Positions 44,478 to 54,832 of a stretch of DNA of 64,000 bases are shown one piece after another. Position 1 is the stretch's first letter. The number at the start of each line of letters is the position of its first letter. Source of the stretch: Thioploca ingrica (GTDB taxonomy: Bacteria > Pseudomonadota > Gammaproteobacteria > Beggiatoales > Beggiatoaceae); NCBI GenBank assembly GCA_000828835.1, contig AP014633.1:1-64000 (forward strand). The letters run 5' to 3'. Made by a program: the position numbers and the translations under genes. The notes beneath the pieces were generated by a model. It did no database searches and was not told where the DNA came from. It saw nothing but the letters and a program-made list of their open reading frames with translations.

Positions 44478-44521
44478 AAAGTAGCGAATGGAACTTAACC
44501 TAAACCATTCTTCACTACTTT
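44478..44521. promoter_or_regulatory. Inverted repeat in the rpsA leader region
   Basis: AAAGTAG and GAATGG (44478-44491) pair with CCATTC and CTACTTT (44505-44521). Smaller dyads GCAC/GTGC and CACT/AGTG follow before the rpsA start. It may end the cmk transcript or form part of the rpsA leader, where S1 autoregulates its translation in E. coli; the latter is inference. Confidence 0.4.
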
Positions 44522-44657
44522 CTCTTTACCGAAGTAGCGGTGAATAGGATTAACTAACCCGCACTCTGTGCGATTTTAATTAAGATCACTATGCGCAGTG
44601 CTTCAGAAAAATCGAGGACTGATAACTGATAACTGAACATAGGGTCAGGGGTTTGGA

Positions 44658-46337
44658 ATGAGCGAAAGCTTTGCTGAATTATTTGAACAAAGTCAAACTG
44701 AAAAATATATGATGCCGGGCAGTATTGTGACCGGCAAAATAATAGAAATCCGTTCAGATGTTGTTATTGTCAACGCGGGACTCAAGTCAGAAGGCGTGAT
44801 CCCCATTGAACAATTTTACGATGATAATAAACGGCTTGAGATCGAAGTAGGCGATGAAGTCGAAGTGGCTTTAGACGCAGTAGAAGATGGTTTTGGGGAA
44901 ACTCGACTTTCTCGAGAAAAAGCTAAACGAGCAGCTGCTTGGAAAGAACTCGAACAAGCCTATGAAAATAACGCTACTATCACCGGTATTATCACTGAAA
45001 AGGTAAAAGGTGGTTTTACCGTTAATATGAATGATATTCGCGCCTTTTTACCCGGTTCATTGGTCGATGTTCGCCCAGTTCGTGATACCGGTTATTTAGA
45101 AGGTAAACCGCTTGATTTCAAAGTGATTAAGTTGGACAAACGCCGTAACAATGTGGTCGTTTCTCGTCGTGCTGTGGTAGAAAAGGAAAACAGTCAAGAA
45201 CGTGAAGCTTTGCTGACCACGATGCAAGAAGGTATGGCATTGCATGGTGTGGTGAAAAATCTGACTGATTACGGTGCATTTGTTGATTTAGGCGGTGTTG
45301 ATGGTCTATTACATATTACTGACATGGCTTGGAAACGGGTGAAACATCCCAGTGAAGTGGTGCAAGTTGGGGATGATATTGAAGTCAAAGTTCTCAAATT
45401 TGATCGCGATCGAGTCAGAGTTTCTCTTGGGCTTAAGCAGTTAGGTGAAGATCCGTGGATTGATATTGCCCGCCGTTATCCAGAAGGAACCCGCTTAGTC
45501 GGTAAAGTCACTAATTTAGCTGATTATGGTTGCTTTGTGGAAATTGAAGAAGGTGTAGAAGGTTTAGTACACGTCTCCGAAATGGATTGGACTAATAAAA
45601 ATATACATCCTTCTAAAGTGGTGCAAGTGGGTGATGAAGTCGAAGTCATGGTACTCGATATCGATGAAGAACGTCGCCGTATTTCTCTCGGTATCAAACA
45701 TTGTCAGGAAAATCCATGGGACGGTTTTGCAGCCACCCACAATAAAAACGATAGAGTGGTGGGTACAATTAAGTCCATTACTGATTTTGGGATTTTCGTG
45801 GGATTAGATGGTGGCATTGATGGTCTAGTACATCTTTCTGATATTTCTTGGAATATTCCTGGTGAAGAAGCAGTACGTAATTACAAGAAAGGAGATGAAA
45901 TCGAAGCCGTCGTGTTAGCGGTTGATCCAGAACGCGAAAGAATTTCTCTCGGTATTAAGCAATTAGATAAAGATCCTTTCTCTAATTTTCTCGCTGAACA
46001 TCCCAAAGGTGCTTTAGTTAAGGGAATGGTTAGCGAAGTCGATAATAGCAAAGCGATTATCCAATTGGGAGATGGAGTAGAAGGGGTATTACGGGTTTCC
46101 GAATTAACTCGTGACCGCGTTGATGATGCCCGCAGAGTCCTAAAAGAAGGCGATGAGATAGAAGCTAAATTTCTCAGTGCTGATCGCAAAAAACGGTTGA
46201 TTAACCTTTCCATTAGAGCCAAAGAAACCGAAGAAGAAGAAGCCGCTATTCAAGATTATAATAGTTCCCAAGGAACCGTTGGCGCAACTTTAGGTGATCT
46301 CATCAAAGAACAAATGGAAAATCAAGAAGAAGATTAA
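44658..46337 (+). CDS. rpsA: 30S ribosomal protein S1
   Basis: A 559-residue protein with six S1 OB-fold repeats, the usual gammaproteobacterial length. Repeats 3 to 6 are the best conserved (for example [20 protein letters not shown] and [20 protein letters not shown]). S1 bridges mRNA leaders to the ribosome. It sits between cmk and ihfB. The C-terminal tail is acidic (TEEEEAAIQ). Confidence 0.98.
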   Translation: MSESFAELFEQSQTEKYMMPGSIVTGKIIEIRSDVVIVNAGLKSEGVIPIEQFYDDNKRLEIEVGDEVEVALDAVEDGFGETRLSREKAKRAAAWKELEQAYENNATITGIITEKVKGGFTVNMNDIRAFLPGSLVDVRPVRDTGYLEGKPLDFKVIKLDKRRNNVVVSRRAVVEKENSQEREALLTTMQEGMALHGVVKNLTDYGAFVDLGGVDGLLHITDMAWKRVKHPSEVVQVGDDIEVKVLKFDRDRVRVSLGLKQLGEDPWIDIARRYPEGTRLVGKVTNLADYGCFVEIEEGVEGLVHVSEMDWTNKNIHPSKVVQVGDEVEVMVLDIDEERRRISLGIKHCQENPWDGFAATHNKNDRVVGTIKSITDFGIFVGLDGGIDGLVHLSDISWNIPGEEAVRNYKKGDEIEAVVLAVDPERERISLGIKQLDKDPFSNFLAEHPKGALVKGMVSEVDNSKAIIQLGDGVEGVLRVSELTRDRVDDARRVLKEGDEIEAKFLSADRKKRLINLSIRAKETEEEEAAIQDYNSSQGTVGATLGDLIKEQMENQEED

Positions 46338-46377
46338 GTTTCGGTAGTGCTAAATTGGGAGTGAGATAAACCCTTTC

Positions 46378-46556
46378 GTAACCAGGGGTTCAACACTGCC
46401 ATCAACTGAAGAATTTTCCCCCGTTGACAAAGGGGAGCCAATGGGGATTTAAGCGGTTGATAGCCAAGCTAATCTTCCTTATTCTTCCTGAAGTAAAGTG
46501 GCAAAATAATCGCTTAATTAAATTGACGGCAGTGAAGGGTTTCAACCCCTGGTTAC
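46378..46556. repeat. Inverted-repeat element between rpsA and ihfB
   Basis: GTAACCAGGGGTT (46378-46390) and AACCCCTGGTTAC (46544-46556) are perfect 13-bp inverted repeats. Inner arms CACTGCCATCAA and TTGACGGCAGTG continue them. The interior holds a CCCCCGTTGACAAAGGGG stem similar to one near 55732-55755. It is MITE-like. The rest of 46338-46677 holds no gene. Confidence 0.7.
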
Positions 46557-46677
46557 ACCAAAATCACTACTTCTTTAGTACTACTTAGTTTTCCAGTGAG
46601 TCAAGAGTGAAGAACCCAGACTTTGAGCATTTTCTTCACTCTTAACCCTTAACTCTATATATTAATGGATAGTGACC

Positions 46678-46968
46678 ATGACCAAATCAGAACTGATTGA
46701 ATCAATTGCACAAAAACAAACTCAATTAGCCCAAAAAGATATTGATTTAGCCGTTAAAACGTTGCTAGAACATATGGCACAATCGCTTGCGGATGGAGAA
46801 CGAATTGAAATTCGAGGTTTTGGCAGTTTTTCCTTACATTATCGTCCACCGCGCGTTGGGCGCAATCCAAAAACGGGAGATGCGGTTTCACTTCCTGCCA
46901 AATATGTTCCCCATTTCAAACCTGGTAAAGAATTGCGCGACCGAGTCAATCTGATCGGGACTACCTAG
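46678..46968 (+). CDS. ihfB: Integration host factor subunit beta
   Basis: A 96-residue HU/IHF-family DNA-bending protein. The beta-arm [12 protein letters not shown] with its intercalating proline and the N-terminal [17 protein letters not shown] match IhfB. ATG 46678 is the family start; an in-frame GTG 6 nt upstream is less likely. Its position after rpsA is typical. Confidence 0.95.
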   Translation: MTKSELIESIAQKQTQLAQKDIDLAVKTLLEHMAQSLADGERIEIRGFGSFSLHYRPPRVGRNPKTGDAVSLPAKYVPHFKPGKELRDRVNLIGTT

Positions 46969-46997
46969 CTGATTGAACAATGGAATCTTTCTGGTAG

Positions 46998-47018
46998 TGG
47001 GCCAGCTAAACTGGCCCA
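46998..47018 (+). terminator. Hairpin downstream of ihfB
   Basis: TGGGCCAG and CTGGCCCA form an 8-bp stem with a 5-nt loop 30 nt after the ihfB stop. There is no T run, so termination would be weak or it may only stabilise the mRNA. The remainder of the 293-nt gap to lapB holds nothing recognisable; the lapA gene that usually sits here is missing. Confidence 0.5.
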
Positions 47019-47261
47019 ACTAACTGGGTAGGGGTTGACCTAGGGGTCCGCTCATCGTGATGGGAGCAAAAATTGATCGGCAACTAACCCGGATAACAAT
47101 ACGCTCGAAATGGTCAGTCTGATCAAACACGAGTGTCTACAATCCCCAGAATTTTTACCACCGAGGAGAATTTTGATATTCTTAGAATAATCAAATATTT
47201 ACCTAAATAAATCGCAATCAATCCCCATAAATGAGATGATAAATACTCGCTATAGCTGGTT

Positions 47262-48449
47262 ATGATTGAATTATTATGGCTATTAGTGCCAGTTGCTGTT
47301 GCTTCAGGATGGTGGGCAGCAAGATATGGAACACTATCTCACTTAACCAATACTTCTTTCAAATTATCTCCGGATTACTTCAAGGGTTTAAATTATCTTC
47401 TTAATGAAGAACCGGATAAAGCCATTGATGTTTTCATTAAACTCCTTGATGTCAACAGTGATACGGTCGAAACTCATTTGGCTTTAGGAACTTTCTTTCG
47501 CCGGCGAGGTGAAGTTAACCGTGCGATTCGCCTCCACCAAAATCTAATTGCCAGACCAGCGCTCAATTCACAACAACGTAATTTGGCGCTATTAGAATTA
47601 GGACAAGATTATCGCCAAGCCGGTTTACTCGATCGTGCTGAAGACCTATTTCAAGAACTGATCGTTTCAAAAACCCATCAAACCTCAGCCTTACATCAGC
47701 TACTCGATATTTATCAACAAGAGCAAGATTGGGAACAAGCGATTCAAACCGCAAAAAAATTAGCCACCGTTACCTCCTCCAAACCCATGCACACAGTGAT
47801 AGCGCAATATTATTGTGAACAGGCTGAATACTTCTATCGCCAAGGACAAGCTACAATGGCTTTTCAAGCCATAAAACAAGCCTTAGAAATTGATCCCCAT
47901 TGTGTCCGCGCCAGTTTGCTACAAGGCCAATATGCTTTGGATAATTGTCAAAGAGAACAAGCGATTATTGCTTTTAAACGGGTAGAACAACAAGATCCAG
48001 ATTATCTTGCTGAGGTGATCAAACCTTTGCAAATCTGTTATCAAGAAAATGGTCAACAAGCGGTTTTTACTCACTATTTACATCAAGTATTAGAACGTTA
48101 TGGTGGGATTACACCGATGTTGGTATTAGCCAAAATGATTAAACAACAAGAGGGTGATAAACCAGCGGTTGATTTTATATCGAAATATATGAATAAACAC
48201 CCTTCGGTACCCGGTCTTAACTATTTACTCGATTTAGCGCTCTCAACCGCTGCAGAAAATGTGACTCGTGAACATTTGTTACTTTTAAAAGATATAATAA
48301 CTCAACTCGTTAAAAATAAACCGGCTTATAAATGTACTCATTGTGGCTTTACAGCACGTAAACTACATTGGCAATGTCCAAGTTGTCAACAATGGAGTAC
48401 TTTAAAACCAATTCAATGGGTTAATGGTGAATTTAAAAGCGATGACTGA
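47262..48449 (+). CDS. lapB: Lipopolysaccharide assembly protein B
   Basis: A 395-residue inner-membrane-anchored protein. One N-terminal helix ([18 protein letters not shown]) is followed by TPR repeats (about 50-340) and a C-terminal rubredoxin-type metal site ([10 protein letters not shown] and WQCPSCQQW). LapB links LPS transport to proteolysis of LpxC by FtsH. It normally follows lapA, which is absent. The end overlaps pyrF by 8 nt. Confidence 0.95.
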   Translation: MIELLWLLVPVAVASGWWAARYGTLSHLTNTSFKLSPDYFKGLNYLLNEEPDKAIDVFIKLLDVNSDTVETHLALGTFFRRRGEVNRAIRLHQNLIARPALNSQQRNLALLELGQDYRQAGLLDRAEDLFQELIVSKTHQTSALHQLLDIYQQEQDWEQAIQTAKKLATVTSSKPMHTVIAQYYCEQAEYFYRQGQATMAFQAIKQALEIDPHCVRASLLQGQYALDNCQREQAIIAFKRVEQQDPDYLAEVIKPLQICYQENGQQAVFTHYLHQVLERYGGITPMLVLAKMIKQQEGDKPAVDFISKYMNKHPSVPGLNYLLDLALSTAAENVTREHLLLLKDIITQLVKNKPAYKCTHCGFTARKLHWQCPSCQQWSTLKPIQWVNGEFKSDD

Positions 48450-49158
48450 AAATCTATCTGTTCCTTTCTCCTTACCACCGGTCATTGTGGCTTTAGATCT
48501 AGCACAACCTCAAGCCGCTCTAGAACTGGCACAACAACTGGGAAGTCACCGTTGTCGCCTTAAAATCGGTAAGGAATTATTTACTCGTGGTGGACCACCC
48601 TTAGTTGAAAAACTGGTTAATCAAGGTTTTGAAGTTTTCTTAGACTTAAAATATTATGATATTCCCAATACGGTCGCTGGTGCTTGTGAAGCGGCGGCTG
48701 ATTTAGGGGTATGGATGATTAATGTTCATGCCTTTGGTGGGCGTAACATGCTGTTAACTGCACGCGAAACCTTAGAAAAACGTTCTCAGCGACCCTTATT
48801 AATTGCGGTAACCATTTTAACCAGTCTAATAATGACTGAACTCTATGCGATTGGTTTACACGGTACTTTAGAAGAAAATGTCTTGCGTTTGGCACGATTA
48901 TCTAAAGCGTGTGGCTTAGATGGTGTGGTTTGTTCTCCACAGGAGATTTTCTTGATACGACAAAACATTGGAACGGATTTCAAGTTAGTTACGCCAGGTA
49001 TTCGACCTTTTGCCACTTCTCAAGACGACCAGAAACGGATCATGACTCCAGAGGAAGCTTTAAAACGGGGGGCCGACTATTTAGTTATCGGACGCCCAAT
49101 TACCGCAGCACCGGATCCGTTACAGGCATTATTAGAAATAACGGCTAGTATTGATTAA
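48442..49158 (+). CDS. pyrF: Orotidine 5'-phosphate decarboxylase
   Basis: A 238-residue type I OMP decarboxylase making UMP. The catalytic Asp-Lys-Asp cluster is in [16 protein letters not shown], with RLKIGKELF upstream and [10 protein letters not shown] at the phosphate site. I chose ATG 48442 (MTENLSVPF), whose overlap with the lapB end is short; ATG 48424 would give six extra residues. Confidence 0.95.
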   Translation: MTENLSVPFSLPPVIVALDLAQPQAALELAQQLGSHRCRLKIGKELFTRGGPPLVEKLVNQGFEVFLDLKYYDIPNTVAGACEAAADLGVWMINVHAFGGRNMLLTARETLEKRSQRPLLIAVTILTSLIMTELYAIGLHGTLEENVLRLARLSKACGLDGVVCSPQEIFLIRQNIGTDFKLVTPGIRPFATSQDDQKRIMTPEEALKRGADYLVIGRPITAAPDPLQALLEITASID

Positions 49159-49255
49159 CCCTACGGTGGATTGTTTTGGCAATAAAGCGGTTAACCCACC
49201 GCTTTCCTCAACGCTGACTTGTTAGATCCGCCGCCAGCAATTTGAGCACAACGAC

Positions 49256-49912
49256 ATGATAAACATACTTAATTGGCAAGAAATCGAAACCGTCCTGCTC
49301 GATATGGACGGTACTTTGTTGGATCTACACTATGACAACCATCTTTGGCTGAAGCATATACCACGCCGCTATGCCGAATCCAAGAACTTACCGATTGAAG
49401 TAGCCGAAGCGGAAGTGTTAGGTCGGTATCGCCAAGTCGAAGGTAGCCTTAATTGGTATTGTTTTGATTATTGGACAAAAACTTTGGGCTTAGATATTAT
49501 GCAGTTAAGCCGGGAAGTGGCCCATCTCATTGCCGAACATTTGTATGTTCAGGAATTCCTCCAAACCTTGCGTAGTTGGGGTAAGAGAGTTATTTTAGCT
49601 ACGAATTCTCACCACCAAGGGATAGAACTCAAGATGCAACATACTCGTCTAGCCGGATGGTTCGATCAGATCATCTCTTCACATAGCCTTGGATTTCCCA
49701 AAGAACACCCCGATTTTTGGCAAGCTCTCCAAAAAGTAGAAAGCTTCCAACCCGCTCATACTTTGCTGATAGACGATAGCTTACCGGTGCTGCGTGCCGC
49801 CAGAGATTATGGCATTACTTGGCTAATCGCTATCCAACAACCCGATACCCGTCAACCGCCGAGAAATATACAAGAATTCCTCTCGATTCCGGGGTTCCAA
49901 CAGTTCCTTTAA
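49256..49912 (+). CDS. yrfG: GMP/IMP nucleotidase, HAD superfamily
   Basis: A 218-residue HAD phosphatase closely resembling E. coli YrfG. Motif I is VLLDMDGTLLDL, motif II includes ILATNSHH, motif III GFPKEHPDFW and motif IV LLIDDSLPVL. LNWYCFDYWTKTLGLDI is a family marker. It dephosphorylates purine nucleotides in characterised homologues. It stands alone downstream of pyrF. Confidence 0.88.
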   Translation: MINILNWQEIETVLLDMDGTLLDLHYDNHLWLKHIPRRYAESKNLPIEVAEAEVLGRYRQVEGSLNWYCFDYWTKTLGLDIMQLSREVAHLIAEHLYVQEFLQTLRSWGKRVILATNSHHQGIELKMQHTRLAGWFDQIISSHSLGFPKEHPDFWQALQKVESFQPAHTLLIDDSLPVLRAARDYGITWLIAIQQPDTRQPPRNIQEFLSIPGFQQFL

Positions 49913-49998
49913 AATTTTACTGGAATGGTGCGTTACACCCAGCGTAACGCACCCGACGATGTTCGCACCTATCTTCCTGGGGGTACGTATTTTTTCAC

Positions 49999-50499
49999 TT
50001 ATTTAGCAGTTGATGTATCCCGTTCATCACGCCAAACAACTAGTTCCTGAGTTTTAGTATTATGAAAGTCAGGACATTGACCATCACCTCTGCCAATTAT
50101 TCCTCCATCTGGGTGACAAAGAATATGGCCATCTGCGTCATACAAAACGCTCATGATGTCACAACATCTAGGTGGTAAATAGTAAACGGTTGCATCATTG
50201 TAGTGATATTGGATAATTTGTGCCGGTGGATTGGCTACCGGGGCAGTACTTAATTCATTAATTAAGGTGGTTAACCACTGAGCCGGCGTCGCATTGACTA
50301 AATCCCATCGACCATCTGCTGCCAGGTGAAACTGAACATTGAGATAACGACCTGGTCCAAAGTCAACCGCCACACTCGGAATAGTTAAGATATTGTCCAC
50401 AAAATGAGGTTCAGTTGCAGCAGAGGAATTGAATATGGTTCCTAGTGTTAACAAACTCGTCATTATTATCAAACTCAATTGATTCATCTGATTCATCAT
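49999..50499 (-). CDS. Hypothetical exported protein
   Basis: About 166 residues with a signal peptide (QLSLIIMTSLLTLGTIFNSS, cleavage near SAA-TE). The mature part has no family I recognise. It includes HYNDATVYYLPPRCCDIMSV and CHPDGGIIGRGDGQCPDFHN, with four cysteines and Gly/Asp-rich stretches. ATG 50499 follows GGTGA; other in-frame ATGs lie at 50511 and 50490. Divergent from the gene at 50611. Confidence 0.6.
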   Translation of the reverse strand: MMNQMNQLSLIIMTSLLTLGTIFNSSAATEPHFVDNILTIPSVAVDFGPGRYLNVQFHLAADGRWDLVNATPAQWLTTLINELSTAPVANPPAQIIQYHYNDATVYYLPPRCCDIMSVLYDADGHILCHPDGGIIGRGDGQCPDFHNTKTQELVVWRDERDTSTAK

Positions 50500-50610
50500 A
50501 AAATTCACCATTATAAAAATTTAAGAGAATTTGAAATCATTTTAATACTTCATTCCAAATATACCTGGGATATAATTTATTGTTATAGTCAAAATAGGTC
50601 GATTATTCAA

Positions 50611-52380
50611 ATGAAAATTCATCGTAATGCACTTTGTCCTTGTGGTAGTGGAAAACGCTTTAAACATTGTTGTGGTAAGCCGGATAGTCCGGTGCAGACG
50701 GTGACGGTATCTGAAGCGATGGCCATAGCCGCTCATTTTCAGCAAAATGGGCAGTTAGCTAACGCCGAAGCGATTTATCGACAGATTTTACAAATTCAAC
50801 CCGATTGGGCTCAAGCGTATCATCAATTGGGAAAAACGCTGGTTGCGCAAGATCAAGTGGAGGAGGCTATCCGTTGTTACCAACAGGCTTTACAACTGCA
50901 ACCGGATTTAGTGGTTGTTCATAAAGATTTGGGTGATATTTTTAGAATTCAAGGTCAATTGGAAGCAGCCACAACTTGTTTTCAGCGGGTATTAGAACTC
51001 GATCCAGCCGATACCGGCACTCGAATCAAATTGGCCACTTTACGCCCAGTTATCATGGGATTACACCAAGACATCTTAGCTTTCCGTCAACAATTTGAAA
51101 ATCAGTTAGATACTTTATTAGCCAGTCAATTTCATCTTGATTATCCTGAACAGGAAACTGGGGTAACCAATTTTTACCTCGCTTATCATGGACTAAATGA
51201 TAAAACATTACAAATCAAATTAGCACAGCTTTACGAGCAAGTTTGCCCTTCTTTGTTATATGTTGCTCCCCATTGCCAACAAAAATCAGCTCCAATAGTA
51301 CAGCGAAAAATAAAAATTGGCTTTATCTCAAGATTTTTTAAAAATCACACGATTGCCAAAGTGATGGGGGGGATTATGGCGAACTTGTCACGGGAACAAT
51401 TTGAAATTCATGTCTTTTTTTTCCCGCAACTGATGGATGAGTCAGCCGTATTTATTCAACAACAGGCGGATTACTTTGAAACGCTACCTTTAGTTTTAGC
51501 CACCGCTCGACAACAAATTGCGGATAAACAATTAGATATTTTGTTTTATCCCGATATTGGAATGGAATCATTTACTTATTTTCTAGCGTTTTCACGACTC
51601 GCGCCGGTGCAATGTACTACTTGGGGACACCCAGTAACCACGGGAATCCGTCATATCGACTACTTTATTTCTACGGTTGATCTCGAAACCGCAACGAGTG
51701 ATGAACACTACACTGAACAACTCGTTCGGTTACCCAGTCAAATTACTTTTTACTACAAGCCAGATTTACCACCGGCTTTCCCGAAAACACGTCACGATTT
51801 TGGTTTAGCCGAGTCAGATCATCTTTATATTTGCCCCCAAGCCTTATTTAAGTTTCATCCTGATTTTGATGAGATTTTAGCAGAGATTTTAGCTCGGGAT
51901 CCACAAGGACTAGTGATTCTGGTGGCCGGTTTTCATCAGCACTGGACTGAATTACTGCAGAGGCGGTTTCAACAAACTATTCCTACAGTTATAGAACGAA
52001 TTCGTTTTCTACCTAGAATGACATTAAGTGATTATTTTAACTTACTATCGCTGGTAGAAGTGATGTTAGATCCGTTGCCGTTTGGTGGTGGAAATACGAG
52101 CTATGAAGCATTTGCTTTAGGTGTTCCGATTGTGACTTTACCGATACCGTTTTTACGAGGTCGATTTACCTACGCTTGTTATCGCCAGATGGAGATAATG
52201 GATTGCGTAGCCGATAATCCTCAACATTATGTCGATATCACCCTTAAATTGGGCACTGATCCGAGTTATCGAAAACTAATCCAACAAAAAATTTTAACTC
52301 GCCATCAAATACTTTACGAAGATATCCGAGTAGTACGAGAATTAGAGCAATTTTTCTTAACTGCGGTGAGAAATGCTTAA
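50611..52380 (+). CDS. SEC-C / TPR / GT41-like (O-GlcNAc transferase-type) protein
   Basis: A 589-residue protein with an unusual domain string. An N-terminal SEC-C zinc motif (NALCPCGSGKRFKHCCG) is followed by three TPR repeats (about 40-140) and a C-terminal half resembling the SPINDLY/OGT family GT41 (APVQCTTWGHPVTTGIRHID, LLSLVEVMLDPLPFGGGNTS, YEAFALGVPIVTLP). It would transfer a sugar, probably GlcNAc, from a UDP donor to protein. ATG 50611 gives SEC-C at its usual N-terminal place. A palindrome at 52396-52427 follows. Confidence 0.8.
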   Translation: MKIHRNALCPCGSGKRFKHCCGKPDSPVQTVTVSEAMAIAAHFQQNGQLANAEAIYRQILQIQPDWAQAYHQLGKTLVAQDQVEEAIRCYQQALQLQPDLVVVHKDLGDIFRIQGQLEAATTCFQRVLELDPADTGTRIKLATLRPVIMGLHQDILAFRQQFENQLDTLLASQFHLDYPEQETGVTNFYLAYHGLNDKTLQIKLAQLYEQVCPSLLYVAPHCQQKSAPIVQRKIKIGFISRFFKNHTIAKVMGGIMANLSREQFEIHVFFFPQLMDESAVFIQQQADYFETLPLVLATARQQIADKQLDILFYPDIGMESFTYFLAFSRLAPVQCTTWGHPVTTGIRHIDYFISTVDLETATSDEHYTEQLVRLPSQITFYYKPDLPPAFPKTRHDFGLAESDHLYICPQALFKFHPDFDEILAEILARDPQGLVILVAGFHQHWTELLQRRFQQTIPTVIERIRFLPRMTLSDYFNLLSLVEVMLDPLPFGGGNTSYEAFALGVPIVTLPIPFLRGRFTYACYRQMEIMDCVADNPQHYVDITLKLGTDPSYRKLIQQKILTRHQILYEDIRVVRELEQFFLTAVRNA

Positions 52381-52395
52381 ATTTCATAGCCAGGT

Positions 52396-52427
52396 AGGGT
52401 GGGCAAAAGCGAAGCATTGCCCACCCT
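52396..52427. repeat. Palindromic repeat, possible terminator
   Basis: AGGGTGGGCAA (52396-52406) and TTGCCCACCCT (52417-52427), 11 bp, around AAGCGAAGCA. It lies between two convergent genes. A related palindrome interrupts the DUF29 gene at 55221-55260. Confidence 0.75.
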
Positions 52428-52476
52428 TATTTAGTTAATCAACACCGATGCGTAAGAAAAAAGCTGTTGATTAGCT

Positions 52477-53721
52477 TCACTTGACACAAGAACCAGTATT
52501 TCCGAAAACGGCGATTTGGCGTTTCATTTCTTGGTTACACAAGTTCTTAACTGATTCCAGATCAACTGTTACTGGTCCCAGAACGACCGCGTCAATGTCA
52601 TCACAATAGGTAACACATTCACCATTATAATCCACGCTTTCCAAAGCAAAATAGGTCACCCCAGGTTGTAATTGATTTGTTTCTAATGAAAAATTCATTA
52701 AAGGAGCGGTTTCATCAATCGGGATGGGCTTACTGTTGAGTTGAGTGACATTCTTAAACTCGTTGGCTTCCAGTTGGGCACCCCAGATATTGAGATAAGC
52801 GTTGTTGCCTTCAAGAATTTCCCAGGTTAGCGCCACTTCTTTCTTATCGGCTTCCAAAGCCGCATTAAAAGAAGCCACTTTGACATCTAAGGGACATTGG
52901 CAACTAGCGGCTATGACGGTGTTAGCTTCAGCCGGTGAATTTAACTCGAAGTTAATATTCATCGTTTTGCCTCTGCCAAATAAAGGAGCGAGGTTAATAA
53001 TCGCACCGGCTTCTGAGATTTGAATATTGCTTGAATCGTAAGGTGGAGCAAGTGAAATTGATTTGAGGGAATTGCCAGAGGGTAAAGAAATGGCATTGGA
53101 ATCACCAGTAGATAGAGTGGGTTGAGAGATTATAAGTGATTGGCAGCCACCGTCCATTAGGTTTTCTACTTGAATGGAACCGGATGATTTGTTAGGTTCA
53201 ATGAAACCAGATTTAGGTTCATTGCATTTTTCTACGTGGAGTAAAGGAGAAGTTCTTGGCTGACATGTGCAACTACACGTTAAACTAAGCGGAAATAGAT
53301 AGTCATAAATAAATTCTTTCTCCGCAGAATCATCGCAATCCTGATTATTGGGTTCATCTACACCAATTATATAAACCAGTTTCTCATCATCACCAAATTC
53401 TTGATTGTCATCTACTTTGCATTCACCCGTATCCCCACAAATAGGTATAGCAGGAATACAACCCGCCAACCTAGCTTGATTCTTACATAAATCTATAACT
53501 TTCCCTCGAATGAATCTGTTAAAAGACGCATCCGCATCATTTTTATCTGTCTCACATGTGTGCCATTTTCCTCCATCAGGTCCACCCATCTTATCCTTTG
53601 GTTCAACAGTTATACTTCCACATTCTTCTTGAGATATAACTGGTTGGCCCAATCCTGATAAAAAAAATAAAATAAAGATGTACTTGAAAAATATTGTCAG
53701 ATATCGTATTAGTGTTTTCAT
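52477..53721 (-). CDS. Secreted Cys-rich protein, paralogous family (copy E)
   Basis: A 414-residue exported protein. A signal peptide (IFFKYIFILFFLSGLGQPVI) leads a Cys-rich region with at least ten cysteines (LACGIPAI-like stretch CIPAIPICGDTGECKVDD, CSCTCQP). A degenerate copy of the shared FN3-like module follows (VASFNAALEADKKEVALTWE, TYFALESVDYNGECVTYCDD), and a short Cys-containing tail ends it. The CxxGxxW module is absent. It is divergent from an XRE regulator with 132 nt between the starts. Confidence 0.7.
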   Translation of the reverse strand: MKTLIRYLTIFFKYIFILFFLSGLGQPVISQEECGSITVEPKDKMGGPDGGKWHTCETDKNDADASFNRFIRGKVIDLCKNQARLAGCIPAIPICGDTGECKVDDNQEFGDDEKLVYIIGVDEPNNQDCDDSAEKEFIYDYLFPLSLTCSCTCQPRTSPLLHVEKCNEPKSGFIEPNKSSGSIQVENLMDGGCQSLIISQPTLSTGDSNAISLPSGNSLKSISLAPPYDSSNIQISEAGAIINLAPLFGRGKTMNINFELNSPAEANTVIAASCQCPLDVKVASFNAALEADKKEVALTWEILEGNNAYLNIWGAQLEANEFKNVTQLNSKPIPIDETAPLMNFSLETNQLQPGVTYFALESVDYNGECVTYCDDIDAVVLGPVTVDLESVKNLCNQEMKRQIAVFGNTGSCVK

Positions 53722-53853
53722 TGTATTTTAACCTAGCTATCATCTGGCTTAATTGATGACACGCCCTAGTTGTAAAGATTATAATCATCACGCTTTTATC
53801 TTTAATGTTAAAGAGGATTTGAGTAGTTATTATCATCACTGTGAGTAACAATT

Positions 53854-54258
53854 ATGGAAATTTCTGAAAGAATCAAATTTATGCGGACATTCAAAGGTTG
53901 GTCACAAGATGAAATGGCTGCTAAATTACATATGGCAGTGAGTGGTTATGCGAAAATTGAGCGCGGCGAAACGGATATTCCTTTTTCCAGACTTAAACAA
54001 ATTGCTAATACGTTTGAAATGGAGTTATCGCACTTAATTGGGTTAAATGAAAAAAATGTCTTTAATGTCACCGGTAATCGCGACACTCATGATAATTCAT
54101 CAACTATTAATGTTTATCCTTGTCAAGCCGCTAAATTTCAACATGAAAATGAGAAACTACATTTTATTATTGAACAAAAAGATAAAGAAATGGCTTTACT
54201 TCAACAACAAAATATCGATTTAAGAGAAGTGATTAGCCTGTTGAAAAAAGAGGAGTAA
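53854..54258 (+). CDS. XRE-family transcriptional regulator with coiled coil
   Basis: A 134-residue protein. The first 65 residues are a Cro/C1-type helix-turn-helix (MRTFKGWSQDEMAAKLHMAV, then GYAKIERGETDIPFSRLKQI). The C-terminus (QHENEKLHFIIEQKDKEMAL) forms a coiled coil for dimerisation. It is divergent from the secreted Cys-rich protein gene at 52477 and may control that shared intergenic region; this is inference from position only. Confidence 0.85.
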   Translation: MEISERIKFMRTFKGWSQDEMAAKLHMAVSGYAKIERGETDIPFSRLKQIANTFEMELSHLIGLNEKNVFNVTGNRDTHDNSSTINVYPCQAAKFQHENEKLHFIIEQKDKEMALLQQQNIDLREVISLLKKEE

Positions 54259-54278
54259 CTTCATAATAATTAAGCAAG

Positions 54279-54367
54279 CTGTAGCCTGGATGGAGCGCAG
54301 CGGAATCCAGGAGCAGAGTTATAACGTATCATTCTGGCCAAAATTCTTCACTCATCACCGGTTCTAA
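54279..54367. repeat. Direct repeat, copy 1
   Basis: AGCCTGGATGGAGCGCAGCG through GAGCAGAGTTATAACGTATC and the former 3' end of a DUF29 gene is repeated at 55111-55207. The right portion of each copy is DUF29 coding or ex-coding sequence, so the repeat records a duplication of a DUF29 gene end with its downstream spacer. Confidence 0.8.
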
Positions 54368-54771
54368 AAAAATGGACAGATTTGAGGAAAAACTATTTGG
54401 TCTAAGTGCGTTTCCTTAGCAGCCGTTAACAGTGCATCATCATAAGCATCAGCTAATTTATCAGCTAATTGAGCTTGTAAACTTGGACTATCTTCTAACA
54501 ATCTCAAAATACGTCTACGTTGTTCAGCAATGGTATATTTCCAACTGTGAGAACGTTTTTCTGGTTGGAATTGCCATTTAAGCAAATGAGCCAGTAAAAC
54601 CGACCAGCGGCTGAGTAAAGCCCTTTTTTCACTTCTACCCATCGCTTCTAATTCCTCTGCTATATTTTCACTATCCATTTCTGCAAAGCGACCTTGACGG
54701 ATTAATTGAACATTAGTTATTAGCCAAGCATAAAAATCTTGTTCGTAGGAAGTTGTTGTCTTTTTCATCAT
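54364..54771 (-). CDS. DUF29 family protein (copy 2), end lost by frameshift
   Basis: A 135-residue DUF29 protein (YEQDFYAWLITNVQLIRQGR, then [12 protein letters not shown]). Its end ICPFF-stop lacks the expected LEPVMSEEFWPE. The bases encoding that tail are present right after the stop but one T is missing from a T run (CCATTTTTTTAGAACC against CCCTTTTCTTTAGAACC in copy 3). So the last 12 residues were lost by a one-base contraction, or the base call is wrong. Confidence 0.8.
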   Translation of the reverse strand: MMKKTTTSYEQDFYAWLITNVQLIRQGRFAEMDSENIAEELEAMGRSEKRALLSRWSVLLAHLLKWQFQPEKRSHSWKYTIAEQRRRILRLLEDSPSLQAQLADKLADAYDDALLTAAKETHLDQIVFPQICPFF

Positions 54772-54832
54772 ATCAATCGATTAAAACAAGTTCTTTCTAT
54801 AGATTTCATTGTTAATGGAGCCAACGTAGGGT

